Assembly: GCA_018830465.1 (NCBI GenBank)
Contig: JAHJSI010000006.1
Span: forward strand, 1 to 26,770
Reading direction: 5' to 3'
DNA from: Patescibacteria group bacterium
GTDB lineage: Bacteria > Patescibacteriota > Patescibacteriia > UBA2169
Length of the DNA: 26,770 nt
Part shown: positions 1 through 6,792 of the stretch, piece after piece
How positions within the stretch are numbered: the first letter of the stretch is position 1
How the letters are laid out: each line of letters starts with the position of its first letter
Notes under the pieces: model-generated
What the model was told of the DNA's origin: nothing
Seen by the model: the letters and a program-made list of their open reading frames with translations, nothing else
The model's database searches: none
Position numbers and translations under genes: made by a program

Positions 1-548
1 GTCTTTAAGGCAAGAAACAGAATCGCGGCTGTTATAACATAATGTAAGCGCTCAACAATTTTTCTGGACCGCAATACTCCGTACACAGGGAAGATTAATG
101 CAAAATAAAAATAATTATTCGCGTCATTAAAAATCAATCCAAGATTATTGCCGCGCATCGCGCCCCAGATAATCCCCCATAAAATTATCGCGCTGAGCAT
201 CATAAATGGAACAAAAAGCTGTGATTTAAAAAATGAAATCTCTTTCTTTTTTATAACACGCGCGAGCCATACGCAAAGCACAATTATCCAAATTGCCATG
301 CGCAATGACACATCAGCGCCGTTTAATTCAAGAACCATCATTCTGCCGAGTGATCCTATAATAAGCTCTGCGATTGCTATAAATACCCCATATTCAAGCT
401 TATATACTGTCGCAATAATTATAGCGATTGAAACAATACCAAAAATCCAAGGATTTAACCATGGATTTGAATACGCAATAAAAGACAATGCTTCCAACAA
501 AACAATTGCTATTAAAGTATTTACAAATACTTTTTTATTTTTTATCAT
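1..548 (-). CDS. O-antigen polymerase/ligase-like membrane protein (partial, 3' end off window)
   Basis: An open frame of 182 codons starts at an ATG at 546-548 and runs off the left edge without a stop. The translation is strongly hydrophobic, with several predicted membrane spans (near residues 8-22, 30-48, 50-65, 80-95, 110-130 and 140-155) joined by short loops. One loop is basic (RVIKKKE). An in-frame TAA lies just upstream of the ATG, so the gene cannot start much earlier; no clear Shine-Dalgarno is present. It is the last visible gene of the flippase/glycosyltransferase operon. Context and topology suggest a Wzy-polymerase or WaaL O-antigen-ligase-like protein acting on lipid-linked glycans at the membrane. 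I saw no diagnostic motif in the visible part, so the family call is inference. Confidence 0.6.
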   Translation of the reverse strand, partial: MIKNKKVFVNTLIAIVLLEALSFIAYSNPWLNPWIFGIVSIAIIIATVYKLEYGVFIAIAELIIGSLGRMMVLELNGADVSLRMAIWIIVLCVWLARVIKKKEISFFKSQLFVPFMMLSAIILWGIIWGAMRGNNLGLIFNDANNYFYFALIFPVYGVLRSRKIVERLHYVITAAILFLALK

Positions 549-581
549 ATTTTAATGATACAGCGATTTGAGCATAAAGTA

Positions 582-603
582 CATCAGCCTGCCCGGCAGG
601 ATG
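582..603. repeat. Intergenic GC-rich palindrome
   Basis: The perfect palindrome CCTGCC-C-GGCAGG (588-600) is framed by CATC (582-585) and GATG (600-603). It lies in the AT-rich gap between the Cys-rich gene and the partial membrane-protein gene. On the minus strand it could form a hairpin, but no T-run follows, so it is not a standard intrinsic terminator. It is one of several GC-rich palindromes in this window. Confidence 0.6.
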
Positions 604-631
604 ACTAGGCGCAAAATAAGAGCCCACCACA

Positions 632-841
632 TCAAGTGATGAGCTCAGCCGCATCAACAGAAATTTCACCTGTGCCACGGCATTCAAAGCAAGGAGAATG
701 CACTCCAGCGTTACAAAGGTCTATATATTCCCTTTTGTGGTCTTCTCTTTGCCAATTATCGCGGCAAAGGCATCTCCCAGGATTAGGGCAGCTGCCAGTT
801 CTATTGCAATGCCTGCATTCTTTAGTTCTCAACTGTGTCAT
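632..841 (-). CDS. Small Cys-rich protein with DnaJ-like CxxC motifs (69 aa)
   Basis: A 69-residue protein with eight cysteines (C9, C12, C18, C24, C26, C43, C51, C54). The first pair reads CRHCNRTGS and the last CFECRGTGE; both resemble half-repeats of the DnaJ zinc-binding domain (CxxCxGxG), so binding of one or two zinc ions is likely. There is no J-domain and no membrane span. The start is fixed by a strong AAGGAG at 848-853, six bases before the ATG at 839-841; a longer upstream reading would only be an out-of-frame copy of the preceding glycosyltransferase. Its first 20 bases overlap the end of that gene, implying coupled translation in the polysaccharide operon. Cellular role unknown; it could be a small zinc-ribbon adaptor. 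Confidence 0.72.
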   Translation of the reverse strand: MTQLRTKECRHCNRTGSCPNPGRCLCRDNWQREDHKREYIDLCNAGVHSPCFECRGTGEISVDAAELIT

Positions 842-1652
842 CTCGCTCTCCTTTGAAAAAGTAGCGCCAAGCGCTGTGAAAGAACCATAGTTGTTTTTGC
901 CAAGTTTGCGCTTGCGCGAACGATTGGCCATGATGATGAACAATGCTTGCGTTTGGATAATAAACAACTTTCCAACCATATTGCCACACTCTTCTGCAAA
1001 AGTCAACCTCTTCAAACCAAATAAAATATCTTTCATCTAAAAAGCCAATTTTATCAAACACTTCTTTGCGCACCAAGAAAAACGCGCCCATTACCTGACC
1101 AACTTCTTGCTCGCGAGAATAATCCCAGCCAGAGGCTGGTCGGCCCGCTTCGCAGCGAGGCGAGCCTTTGGCTGAAAAACCGCGCGCCAAATAATGATCT
1201 AATAGTGATGGAAACAGTTTATGCAGCTTAAGAAGAATTATTGCGACATCCCGCTTTCGTGGAAATCTGCGCACTGATGGCTGAAGCGTCTTATCAGAAT
1301 TTAACAGCTTGCATCCAAGCACTCCAATTTTTTCATCAGATTCCATTTTCCGCAAAACAGGCGTTAGCGCATCTTCAATAAATTCTGTATCAGGATTTAA
1401 TAATAGAATATATTCGCCATGCGCCTCGCGGATTCCTTGATTATTCGCTTTTGCAAATCCAAGATTTTTATCATTCGCTATAAATTTAACATTTGGAAAA
1501 TCACCACGTACCATCTCTACTGTTCCATCTTGCGAAGCATTATCTATAACAATCACTTCATACTGCGCATCGCGCACATGCGTAAAAATCGACTCAAGAC
1601 ATTTTTTGAGCAAATTCCGCGTATTCCAAGATACTATAATTATTGAAATCAT
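822..1652 (-). CDS. Family 2 glycosyltransferase (rhamnosyltransferase-like)
   Basis: A 276-residue GT-A glycosyltransferase of family GT2. It opens with the typical SIIIVSWNTRNLL strand, has IDNASQDGT near residue 37, NLGFAKANNQG near 64, and the nucleotide/metal site LLLNPDTE near 84. A later GAFFLVRKEVFDKIGFLDE and FFIWFEEVDFCRR-type segment (near 190-220) is characteristic of the WcaE/RfbF-like rhamnosyltransferase group. It probably transfers a sugar from an NDP- donor to a lipid-linked glycan on the cytoplasmic face. Its ATG overlaps the previous stop by four bases (ATGA). A GC-rich palindromic insert at about 1125-1170 adds GSPRCEAGRPASG in frame between conserved parts. Donor and acceptor cannot be read from sequence. 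Confidence 0.88.
   Translation of the reverse strand: MISIIIVSWNTRNLLKKCLESIFTHVRDAQYEVIVIDNASQDGTVEMVRGDFPNVKFIANDKNLGFAKANNQGIREAHGEYILLLNPDTEFIEDALTPVLRKMESDEKIGVLGCKLLNSDKTLQPSVRRFPRKRDVAIILLKLHKLFPSLLDHYLARGFSAKGSPRCEAGRPASGWDYSREQEVGQVMGAFFLVRKEVFDKIGFLDERYFIWFEEVDFCRRVWQYGWKVVYYPNASIVHHHGQSFAQAQTWQKQLWFFHSAWRYFFKGERDDTVEN
1125..1174. repeat. REP-like palindromic element inside a glycosyltransferase gene
   Basis: A GC-rich stretch contains the perfect hairpin CCAGCC-AGA-GGCTGG (1125-1139), followed by a second imperfect palindrome built from CGCTTC and GAGGCG (about 1147-1163). The local GC content is far above the flanks. It sits in frame within the GT2 gene and encodes an atypical Gly/Pro/Arg/Cys segment. 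Confidence 0.65.
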
Positions 1653-2299
1653 ATATTATGCTTCTGTTTAACAATTTTTACCGCGTCTTGATATTTTGCG
1701 TCAAATTTAGAAAAAAAAGAAGGAAGCCATTTGCTCATTGTTCCGCCTGATTTCACAATAAACAAAACTTCATCAATCCATTTGCCGCGATATCCTTTTT
1801 CCAACATAGTAAGCCACAAATTCCAATCCTGCAAACGTTTCAAGGATTCATCAAATCCTGAAAAATGTTCCCTGCGCATTAAAGACGTGGTATGTATATA
1901 TGGTATATCACGCAATTTTTCCGCGTCAAATTCCCAAAGTTTGAATTTTTTCCAGCCAAATTTGAAAGATGAATATATATATGACACATCAGGATTTTCA
2001 TCTAGAATGTTATTCATCTTCTCTAGCATGTCTGGCCTCATAACCACGTCTGCGTCGCAGAAGATTACATATCGTCCGCGTGACTCCGCGAATCCACGAT
2101 TGCGCGCAGCAGGAGCTCCTTTGTTTTCTTGACGTATCACGCGGAAGCCCACATCTCCCACTGGCTCATCTGACCCATCATCAACTATTATGATTTCATA
2201 ATTCTGAAAGGTCTGATTTTTGATGGATTCCAAACATTCCGCAAGTTCTTTTGCGCGGTTATATACTGGAATTATTATTGATGTCTTAGAGCTTGACAT
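1649..2299 (-). CDS. Family 2 glycosyltransferase
   Basis: A 216-residue GT2 enzyme with a GT-A fold: the N-terminal SIIIPVYNRAKELAECLES strand-helix, IIIVDDGSDE near residue 37, the NKGAPAARNRG loop near 60, and the DxD-type metal/nucleotide site FCDADVV near residue 80. It probably adds one sugar to a surface-glycan precursor at the inner face of the membrane. It is shorter than many GT2 enzymes and has no C-terminal membrane anchor. The ATG (2297-2299) lies 25 bases inside the upstream GT4 gene, and its TGA overlaps the next GT2 start as ATGA, so the three transferases are translationally coupled. The sugar is not predictable. Confidence 0.88.
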   Translation of the reverse strand: MSSSKTSIIIPVYNRAKELAECLESIKNQTFQNYEIIIVDDGSDEPVGDVGFRVIRQENKGAPAARNRGFAESRGRYVIFCDADVVMRPDMLEKMNNILDENPDVSYIYSSFKFGWKKFKLWEFDAEKLRDIPYIHTTSLMRREHFSGFDESLKRLQDWNLWLTMLEKGYRGKWIDEVLFIVKSGGTMSKWLPSFFSKFDAKYQDAVKIVKQKHNI

Positions 2300-3231
2300 A
2301 TTGCATAAACAATTTGATCTATATTATCCGGCTCAATCAACACTCCGTCATCTCCAATCGCTTCTGGCACGCCGTGAACTCTAGAGCCGATTACTGGTTT
2401 TGAAAACATCTGCGCTTCTTTGTACACAATGCCATATCCTTCAAAATCATCTGGATCATCTCTTGGCGTTAGTATAAAGCAATCACATGCTGATAGCCAG
2501 CCATACTTTTCTTCGTCTTCAATTGAGTGTGTGAATATAATTTTTGGATTATTACGCGCAAGCTCTCGCAGATAAGACGCTTCTTCCCCATCCCCTACTA
2601 CAACATAGACTAAATCAGGAATTTGCTTCCAAACCTCTGGCAAAGAGCGGATAACAAGATCAATTCCTTTGCGTTTTATCAATCGGCTGACTGTAAGCAA
2701 TACTGGCTTATCACTTATCCCATATTTCTGACGAAGCTCTCTTCCTATACTCTCATACTTCTGGGCATTTATACTCTGTATTCGTGGATATTTCACGTGC
2801 GCGATTGATGGTGAAATATTATAATAAGATAAAAGTTCTGCGGTCGCATTGCTATTGCAGATAATCTCATCTGCATTATTCAAAATAGTGCGCATCCAAA
2901 AGCTTTTCCATATTGATTTTCGCGGACGAACTAAATCCAAGCCATGCAGATATACGCGATATGGAATCTTGAATATTTTTTTATAAACCAAAGCAACATA
3001 TCCAATCGGCAGAATATGGGATACCCAGATAGAATCACATTGACTTGTGCGCAACAGACGCAAAGTGTGCCACATCAAAGGCAGCCACTCAGGCCAAAGT
3101 GCCATAGCATGATCTTGCGCGCGCACAACTACAACGTCATTGCCAAATGACGCTACTTCTTGTTCAAGATATTTTCCCACTCCTCCATAATCAGGCGGGT
3201 ATTCATAAGTTATAAGCAATGGCTTTTTCAT
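2275..3231 (-). CDS. Family 4 glycosyltransferase
   Basis: A 318-residue GT-B glycosyltransferase of the GT4 group. The N-terminus ITYEYPPDYGGVGKYLE carries the usual GG acceptor-side loop. The Rossmann half shows LLTVSRLIKRKGIDLVIRSL near residues 178-197, a VVVGDGEE strand near 211, and the retaining-enzyme E-x7-E motif EGYGIVYKE near 264-272, followed by SKPVIGSRVHGVPE. Together these indicate a retaining transferase using an NDP-sugar donor in glycan assembly. The N-terminal half is rather short compared with typical GT4 enzymes of about 370 residues. The gene follows the flippase after a short hairpin and overlaps the next transferase by 25 bases. Confidence 0.9.
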   Translation of the reverse strand: MKKPLLITYEYPPDYGGVGKYLEQEVASFGNDVVVVRAQDHAMALWPEWLPLMWHTLRLLRTSQCDSIWVSHILPIGYVALVYKKIFKIPYRVYLHGLDLVRPRKSIWKSFWMRTILNNADEIICNSNATAELLSYYNISPSIAHVKYPRIQSINAQKYESIGRELRQKYGISDKPVLLTVSRLIKRKGIDLVIRSLPEVWKQIPDLVYVVVGDGEEASYLRELARNNPKIIFTHSIEDEEKYGWLSACDCFILTPRDDPDDFEGYGIVYKEAQMFSKPVIGSRVHGVPEAIGDDGVLIEPDNIDQIVYAICQALRHQ

Positions 3232-3238
3232 ATATTTT

Positions 3239-3264
3239 AACGGCTAAGCTTGTGTTTAGCCGTT
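3239..3264. repeat. Nine-bp hairpin at the flippase/GT4 junction
   Basis: The inverted repeat AACGGCTAA (3239-3247) / TTAGCCGTT (3256-3264) has an 8-base loop. On the minus strand it covers the last codons and TAA of the flippase and ends seven bases before the GT4 ATG. No T-run follows on either strand, so it is not a clean terminator. It could affect mRNA stability or initiation of the GT4 gene. Confidence 0.5.
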
Positions 3265-4704
3265 TGAAATAACACTGCGTAGCCATTCTAAATCCGCTTT
3301 TTTCCAAACACGCAACAGCAATAACATAATAAAATACACAAACCCGGCAACTGGAATAATCAGCAAGAAAGAATATTCATCTCTAAGCCAGTATACTGAT
3401 ATACCCATTACTGTCGATGAAATCATTAATTTTATAGCAGTGATGGCTGTTTTTTTGTCAAACACCCTAACAATGCCGCGCGCGCGAATATAGCCAAGAA
3501 CAACAATCAGCACACTGCAAAAAATCGCCACATAAATAGCGCCCATAAATCCATATAAAGGAATTAAGATTAAATTTAAGGCGACAAATGTGATAAACTG
3601 TATTCCACGATTTACAGTATTTCTTCGTTCATTTCCAGTGGCGTTGAGCAAAGAGCCGAATGGATATTCAATATACAAAAACACAACAGCCCAAATCAAA
3701 ATTTGCAAACCTGGAATTGACGCGGAAAATTCCGGCCAGACGCGCGTGATTATGGGCTCTGCCAATAAATTGATGCCAACCGCGATTGGTAAAGATATTG
3801 TCAAAAGGATTAAAAATGTGCGGGTAAAAACTGACTGCAAACGGTTGCGCGCGCGCTTCGCGTAATTGCTCATCGCAGGATACACGGCCGCTGTAATCGC
3901 GAGCGCGATGAATGGAAATGTGAATACAATTTTTGCTGGAATAGCGAATAATCCAACTGCCTCATCCCCTGCTATATTCTTAATCAAAATCGTATCAATT
4001 GTATTATATGCTTTTATAAACCCAGCAGCCATAAAAAACGGCAAAGCGCGGACCATCCATTGCTTCACAACTATTTTATCAAAATACAGCTTAAATGAAA
4101 TTTTAGCTTTTTTAGCAATCAAGATTGATGAAAAAATTATATGAAACAAGCTTCCTGTAAATATTACCATCAACAAAAGACGCAAATCATTTGTCCGCGC
4201 GATTGTTATAAGACCTGTTGAAAAGACAATTGTCTGAAAAATCACTGTTCCAATTGATTCATAAACCAAATTTTGCCTGGACCGGAATACTGCGTAGAAA
4301 AATGCCGTGAACGCGTCCATTATCATAATCACAGATGTAATTGCAAGCAAAGTGCGAAGCTCTGAATCATATCCTAAGGCAAACGCAATCGCATGCAGAA
4401 TAATAATAGCTAGCGCAGCCAAGCCAAGACGGATTGTAAAGAATGTCTGAAAATGACATTTTTGCTTTTTTTCATCATCTTGTGAAAAAGTGCGGATCGC
4501 CATTGGAACAAATCCAAAATCAACCACTAACGAAAAAAACGCGGCAAATGATAAGGCAAAAATATACATTCCCAATTTTTCAGGACCCAACGCGCGCGCG
4601 ACAATGCTGAAATATGTGAATGACAAAATCTTCTGATATATAAGCGCTAAAGTGTATATTGCGCTTGATCGGACTACTTTTTTAGGATTATGAGTATTAG
4701 GCAT
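3256..4704 (-). CDS. Polysaccharide flippase (Wzx/MATE-like, MVF superfamily)
   Basis: A 482-residue integral membrane protein with about 12-14 hydrophobic spans throughout. Its N-terminal pattern (VVRSSAIYTLALIYQKILSF, then VARALGPEKLGMYIFALSF) is typical of the O-antigen/teichoic-acid flippase family RfbX/Wzx. A middle segment (ALPFFMAAGFIKAYNTIDTI) and a later AVYPAMSNYAK match the second half of that fold. It should move lipid-linked oligosaccharides across the cytoplasmic membrane. It is the first gene of the surface-glycan operon, followed by three glycosyltransferases and a polymerase-like protein. The ATG at 4702-4704 falls at the very edge of a dispersed palindromic repeat. No Shine-Dalgarno is evident. 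Confidence 0.87.
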   Translation of the reverse strand: MPNTHNPKKVVRSSAIYTLALIYQKILSFTYFSIVARALGPEKLGMYIFALSFAAFFSLVVDFGFVPMAIRTFSQDDEKKQKCHFQTFFTIRLGLAALAIIILHAIAFALGYDSELRTLLAITSVIMIMDAFTAFFYAVFRSRQNLVYESIGTVIFQTIVFSTGLITIARTNDLRLLLMVIFTGSLFHIIFSSILIAKKAKISFKLYFDKIVVKQWMVRALPFFMAAGFIKAYNTIDTILIKNIAGDEAVGLFAIPAKIVFTFPFIALAITAAVYPAMSNYAKRARNRLQSVFTRTFLILLTISLPIAVGINLLAEPIITRVWPEFSASIPGLQILIWAVVFLYIEYPFGSLLNATGNERRNTVNRGIQFITFVALNLILIPLYGFMGAIYVAIFCSVLIVVLGYIRARGIVRVFDKKTAITAIKLMISSTVMGISVYWLRDEYSFLLIIPVAGFVYFIMLLLLRVWKKADLEWLRSVISNG

Positions 4705-4767
4705 AAGTCGTAAGGCATAAGTCGTAAGTTTTGCGCCTTAGACACTCTCTTAAGTCTTACGACTTTA
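4702..4767. repeat. Dispersed palindromic repeat, copy 1
   Basis: The segment carries nested inverted motifs built on TAAGTCGTAAG / CTTACGACTTA. Its reverse complement matches the segment at 7842-7909 closely: shared blocks are TAAAGTCGTAA, AGACTTAAG, GTGTCTAAG and AAAACTTACGACTTA. Copy 2 has a 6-base addition. The edge of copy 1 supplies the ATG of the flippase gene. Confidence 0.75.
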
Positions 4768-4782
4768 GTATTGCATATTTAT

Positions 4783-4812
4783 AAAAAAAAGTCGCCCGAC
4801 ATATGCCGGGCG
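4783..4812 (-). terminator. Intrinsic terminator after rpsI
   Basis: Read on the minus strand, a hairpin with stem CGCCCG / CGGGCG and central GCATATGT (4793-4812) is followed within two bases by a run of eight T (4783-4790). It lies 12 bases beyond the rpsI stop and ends the ribosomal-protein block. Confidence 0.88.
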
Positions 4813-4824
4813 CTTTAAATTTAA

Positions 4825-5256
4825 TTAACGCTTGCTCCATTGCGGCGCTCGTCTTGCCCGCTTTAGGCCTGGTTTCTTTCTTTCTTTTACTCTCCTATCA
4901 ACAGTTAAAAACCCTGCCGCGCGGAGCTGAGGCCTCAAATCTTCATTATGGGAAATCAATGCTCTGGCAATTGCCAAGCGAGTTGCTTCTGATTGGCCTT
5001 TTTTGCCTCCGCCGGCAACTCGTACATTAATATCAGTTGAATCAAGCTTGCCTATTTTTTCCAAAGACGCTTTTGCGATATCAATTAAATCAGCACGAGC
5101 AAAATAATCCTTAATAGGAAGTTTATTTACAATAAACTTTCCTTTTCCTTTAAAATAAAGCTGAGCAACAGCTGTTGATTTTTTTCTACGCCCTAAAGCG
5201 CGCACATATTTGCGGCCTTCAAATGGATTTTTCTCTTCTTTTTTTTCTTCTGGCAT
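4825..5256 (-). CDS. rpsI: 30S ribosomal protein S9
   Basis: A 143-residue uS9 protein. Diagnostic segments are YVRALGRRKKSTAVAQLYF near residues 17-35, the GGGKKGQSEATRLAIARAL core near 82-100, and a C-terminus of VKERKKPGLKRARRAPQWSKR type. In the ribosome that tail reaches the P-site tRNA and ends in KR, as here. The N-terminus has a short acidic/lysine extension (MPEEKKEEKNPFEG) not found in the E. coli protein of about 130 residues. It begins one base after the rplM stop, so the two form the common rplM-rpsI pair. It is the last gene before a strong intrinsic terminator. Confidence 0.97.
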   Translation of the reverse strand: MPEEKKEEKNPFEGRKYVRALGRRKKSTAVAQLYFKGKGKFIVNKLPIKDYFARADLIDIAKASLEKIGKLDSTDINVRVAGGGKKGQSEATRLAIARALISHNEDLRPQLRAAGFLTVDRRVKERKKPGLKRARRAPQWSKR

Positions 5257-5257
5257 A

Positions 5258-5605
5258 TTATTTGATTTCTAATCTTTTAATCATTTCAGCTCGCAGTTTA
5301 TTTTTTGGAAGCATGCCCATTACTGCCTTGCGAAGAACCTCTTTTGGCCTGCGCTCCCACAAGCTGCGAAGTGTTTCTGATTTTAAAGCTCCAACGCGCG
5401 TTGTGCCGCGGTAATATTTTTTCTGCTCCATTTTATTTCCAGTAAACTTCATTTTATCCAAATTCTCAATCACAACAAAATCACCATCATCTTTATAAGG
5501 CACATATGAGGCTTTATGCTTGCCCATCAAAAGCCATGCAACTTGAGTTGCAATTCGTCCTAAGGACACTTTTGTGGCGTCAATTTTATGTATTTTTCTA
5601 TCCAT
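5258..5605 (-). CDS. rplM: 50S ribosomal protein L13 (short C-terminus)
   Basis: A 115-residue uL13 protein, an early-assembly component of the large subunit. Core features are IDATKVSLGRIATQVAWLL near residues 8-26, GKHKASYVPYKDDGDFVVI near 28-46, and RRPKEVLRKAVMGMLPKNKL near 83-102. It stops at MIKRLEIK, the place where E. coli L13 (142 residues) continues for roughly 20 more, so the C-terminal tail is absent. I chose the ATG at 5603-5605; a TTG three codons upstream would overlap the rplQ stop. Same operon as rplQ and rpsI, with only one-base gaps. Confidence 0.95.
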   Translation of the reverse strand: MDRKIHKIDATKVSLGRIATQVAWLLMGKHKASYVPYKDDGDFVVIENLDKMKFTGNKMEQKKYYRGTTRVGALKSETLRSLWERRPKEVLRKAVMGMLPKNKLRAEMIKRLEIK

Positions 5606-5606
5606 G

Positions 5607-5960
5607 TTAATCAACTAAAGAAATTATTGCTTTTTCAGCGCTATCGCCTTTTCGCACGCTTGTGCGCCTGATTCTAGTATAACCTCCCTTGCGATCTTTA
5701 TACTTTGGGCCGATAACTTCAAATAATTTTTTAACCGCGTTTTTATGAGTCAATTTTTTATCCGCTGATCTGCGTCCCGCGACTGAATCTTTCGCGCCTA
5801 ATGTGATAAGTTTTTCAGCAAAAGGGCGCAAAGCTTTTGCTTTCGCAACAGTTGTTTCAACTTTTTCGTATAAGAAAAGAGAGGTTGTTAATTGTGAAAC
5901 CAGCTCTTTTACATGAGACTGCTTGCGGCCTAAATGAATTTTCTCTTTTCTATGGCGCAT
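5607..5960 (-). CDS. rplQ: 50S ribosomal protein L17
   Basis: A 117-residue bL17 protein, close to the usual length. It starts MRHRKEKIHLGRKQSHVKEL (family signature MRHrk...LgR...hR..l). A central VETTVAKAKALRPFAEKLIT near residues 36-55 and a C-terminal GGYTRIRRTSVRKGDSAEKA near 92-111 complete the pattern. It belongs to the large ribosomal subunit near the exit tunnel. It directly follows rpoA with a three-base gap, the usual rpoA-rplQ order. Confidence 0.97.
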   Translation of the reverse strand: MRHRKEKIHLGRKQSHVKELVSQLTTSLFLYEKVETTVAKAKALRPFAEKLITLGAKDSVAGRRSADKKLTHKNAVKKLFEVIGPKYKDRKGGYTRIRRTSVRKGDSAEKAIISLVD

Positions 5961-5963
5961 AAT

Positions 5964-6773
5964 TTACTCGCTCTTTTCTTCAGATTCTTGATCTTCTTTA
6001 TTTTCTTCCGAAACGTCCTCTGCCTTGTCCGCCGTAGCATTGGCGGAGGAGGATTCCTCCTCTTCTGCGTCTGGCCCTATCTTATCAAATTCACTAATAA
6101 GCTTAAAATGATTAGCTAAAATATTAGCAGATTCTTTTATTGCTTCTTCAACAGTAATCCCGCCATTGGTCTCAACACGCATAGTGATCTTATCAAAATC
6201 AGTTCTATCTCCAACACGAACATTATCAACCTGATATCCAACCTGCCTTATGGGCGTGTAAATTGAATCAATAGCAATTGCGTTTACTTCCAGTTCCTCT
6301 TCAGGCCTGGCTTCAACTGTTATATATCCTAGTCCTGTTCTGACCCATAGAGTTATTTCGATTGAAGCTGCTTTATCTGTTAAAGTCATTATTTTCTGAT
6401 CTGGATTAACAACCTCAATATCAGAATTCTTCTCTATGTCCGCGGCTGTTATTTCTTTTTCGCCTTCTGCTTTTAAAGTAATTTTAACAACTTCATCTGT
6501 ATGGCTTTTAATATTGACCTGTTTTAAATTCAATGAAATATCAACGACGTCTTCTTTGACATAATCAATAGATGTGAATTCATGGCTCACGCCTTTAATC
6601 TTAAACGCGAAAATAGCCGCTCCAGGAAGAGACGACAATAAAACTCTGCGCAAAGAGTTTGCGACAGTAGGCCCATATCCCGGATATAGCGGGGATATTG
6701 TCACAGTGCCAGCATTTGGATCTTTCTTATTTGGCTGAATTTCTATTTTTTTTGGCAAAGGGATTGATTCCAT
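5964..6773 (-). CDS. rpoA: RNA polymerase alpha subunit lacking the C-terminal domain
   Basis: A 269-residue alpha subunit. The N-terminal assembly domain is complete: PGYGPTVANSLRRVLLSSLPG near residues 31-51 is the dimerisation/beta-contact helix, and ITMRVETNGGITVEEAIKES near 198-217 plus ILANHFKLI close the domain. Bacterial alpha is normally about 310-330 residues with a C-terminal HhH domain that binds UP elements and activators. Here only an acidic, low-complexity tail follows (about 40 residues rich in E, D and S), so no alpha-CTD is encoded. Part of the tail is encoded by a palindromic element. The start is set by AGGAG at 6781-6785, seven bases before the ATG; an upstream reading into rpsD would be spurious. 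Confidence 0.95.
   Translation of the reverse strand: MESIPLPKKIEIQPNKKDPNAGTVTISPLYPGYGPTVANSLRRVLLSSLPGAAIFAFKIKGVSHEFTSIDYVKEDVVDISLNLKQVNIKSHTDEVVKITLKAEGEKEITAADIEKNSDIEVVNPDQKIMTLTDKAASIEITLWVRTGLGYITVEARPEEELEVNAIAIDSIYTPIRQVGYQVDNVRVGDRTDFDKITMRVETNGGITVEEAIKESANILANHFKLISEFDKIGPDAEEEESSSANATADKAEDVSEENKEDQESEEKSE
6018..6058. repeat. In-frame palindromic element in the rpoA tail
   Basis: The inverted repeat TCCGCC-GTAGCATT-GGCGGA (6028-6047) lies in the 3' end of rpoA. Its minus-strand translation is SSSANATADKAED. The local GC content exceeds that of the flanking AT-rich, acidic-coding tail. I recall similar TCCGCC/GGCGGA units as recurrent in Parcubacteria genomes, but could not check this. 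Confidence 0.7.
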
Positions 6774-6792
6774 AATAATTCTCCTAATTATT

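Noticed and set aside
148..555. A plus-strand open frame of 135 codons at the left edge
   Set aside because: It is the antisense of the partial hydrophobic minus-strand gene (1-548), whose translation is a coherent membrane protein in an operon; the plus-strand version shows no family features or ribosome site.
842..1036. N-terminal extension of the Cys-rich protein (65 more residues)
   Set aside because: These codons are an out-of-frame reading of the GT2 gene; a strong AAGGAG sits right before the internal ATG at 841.
3239..3264. Intrinsic terminator between the flippase and GT4
   Set aside because: The hairpin is clear, but no T-run follows on either strand and the downstream gene starts seven bases later, so termination here is unlikely.
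4803..5030. Plus-strand frame opposite rpsI
   Set aside because: Antisense shadow of a well-identified ribosomal protein gene.
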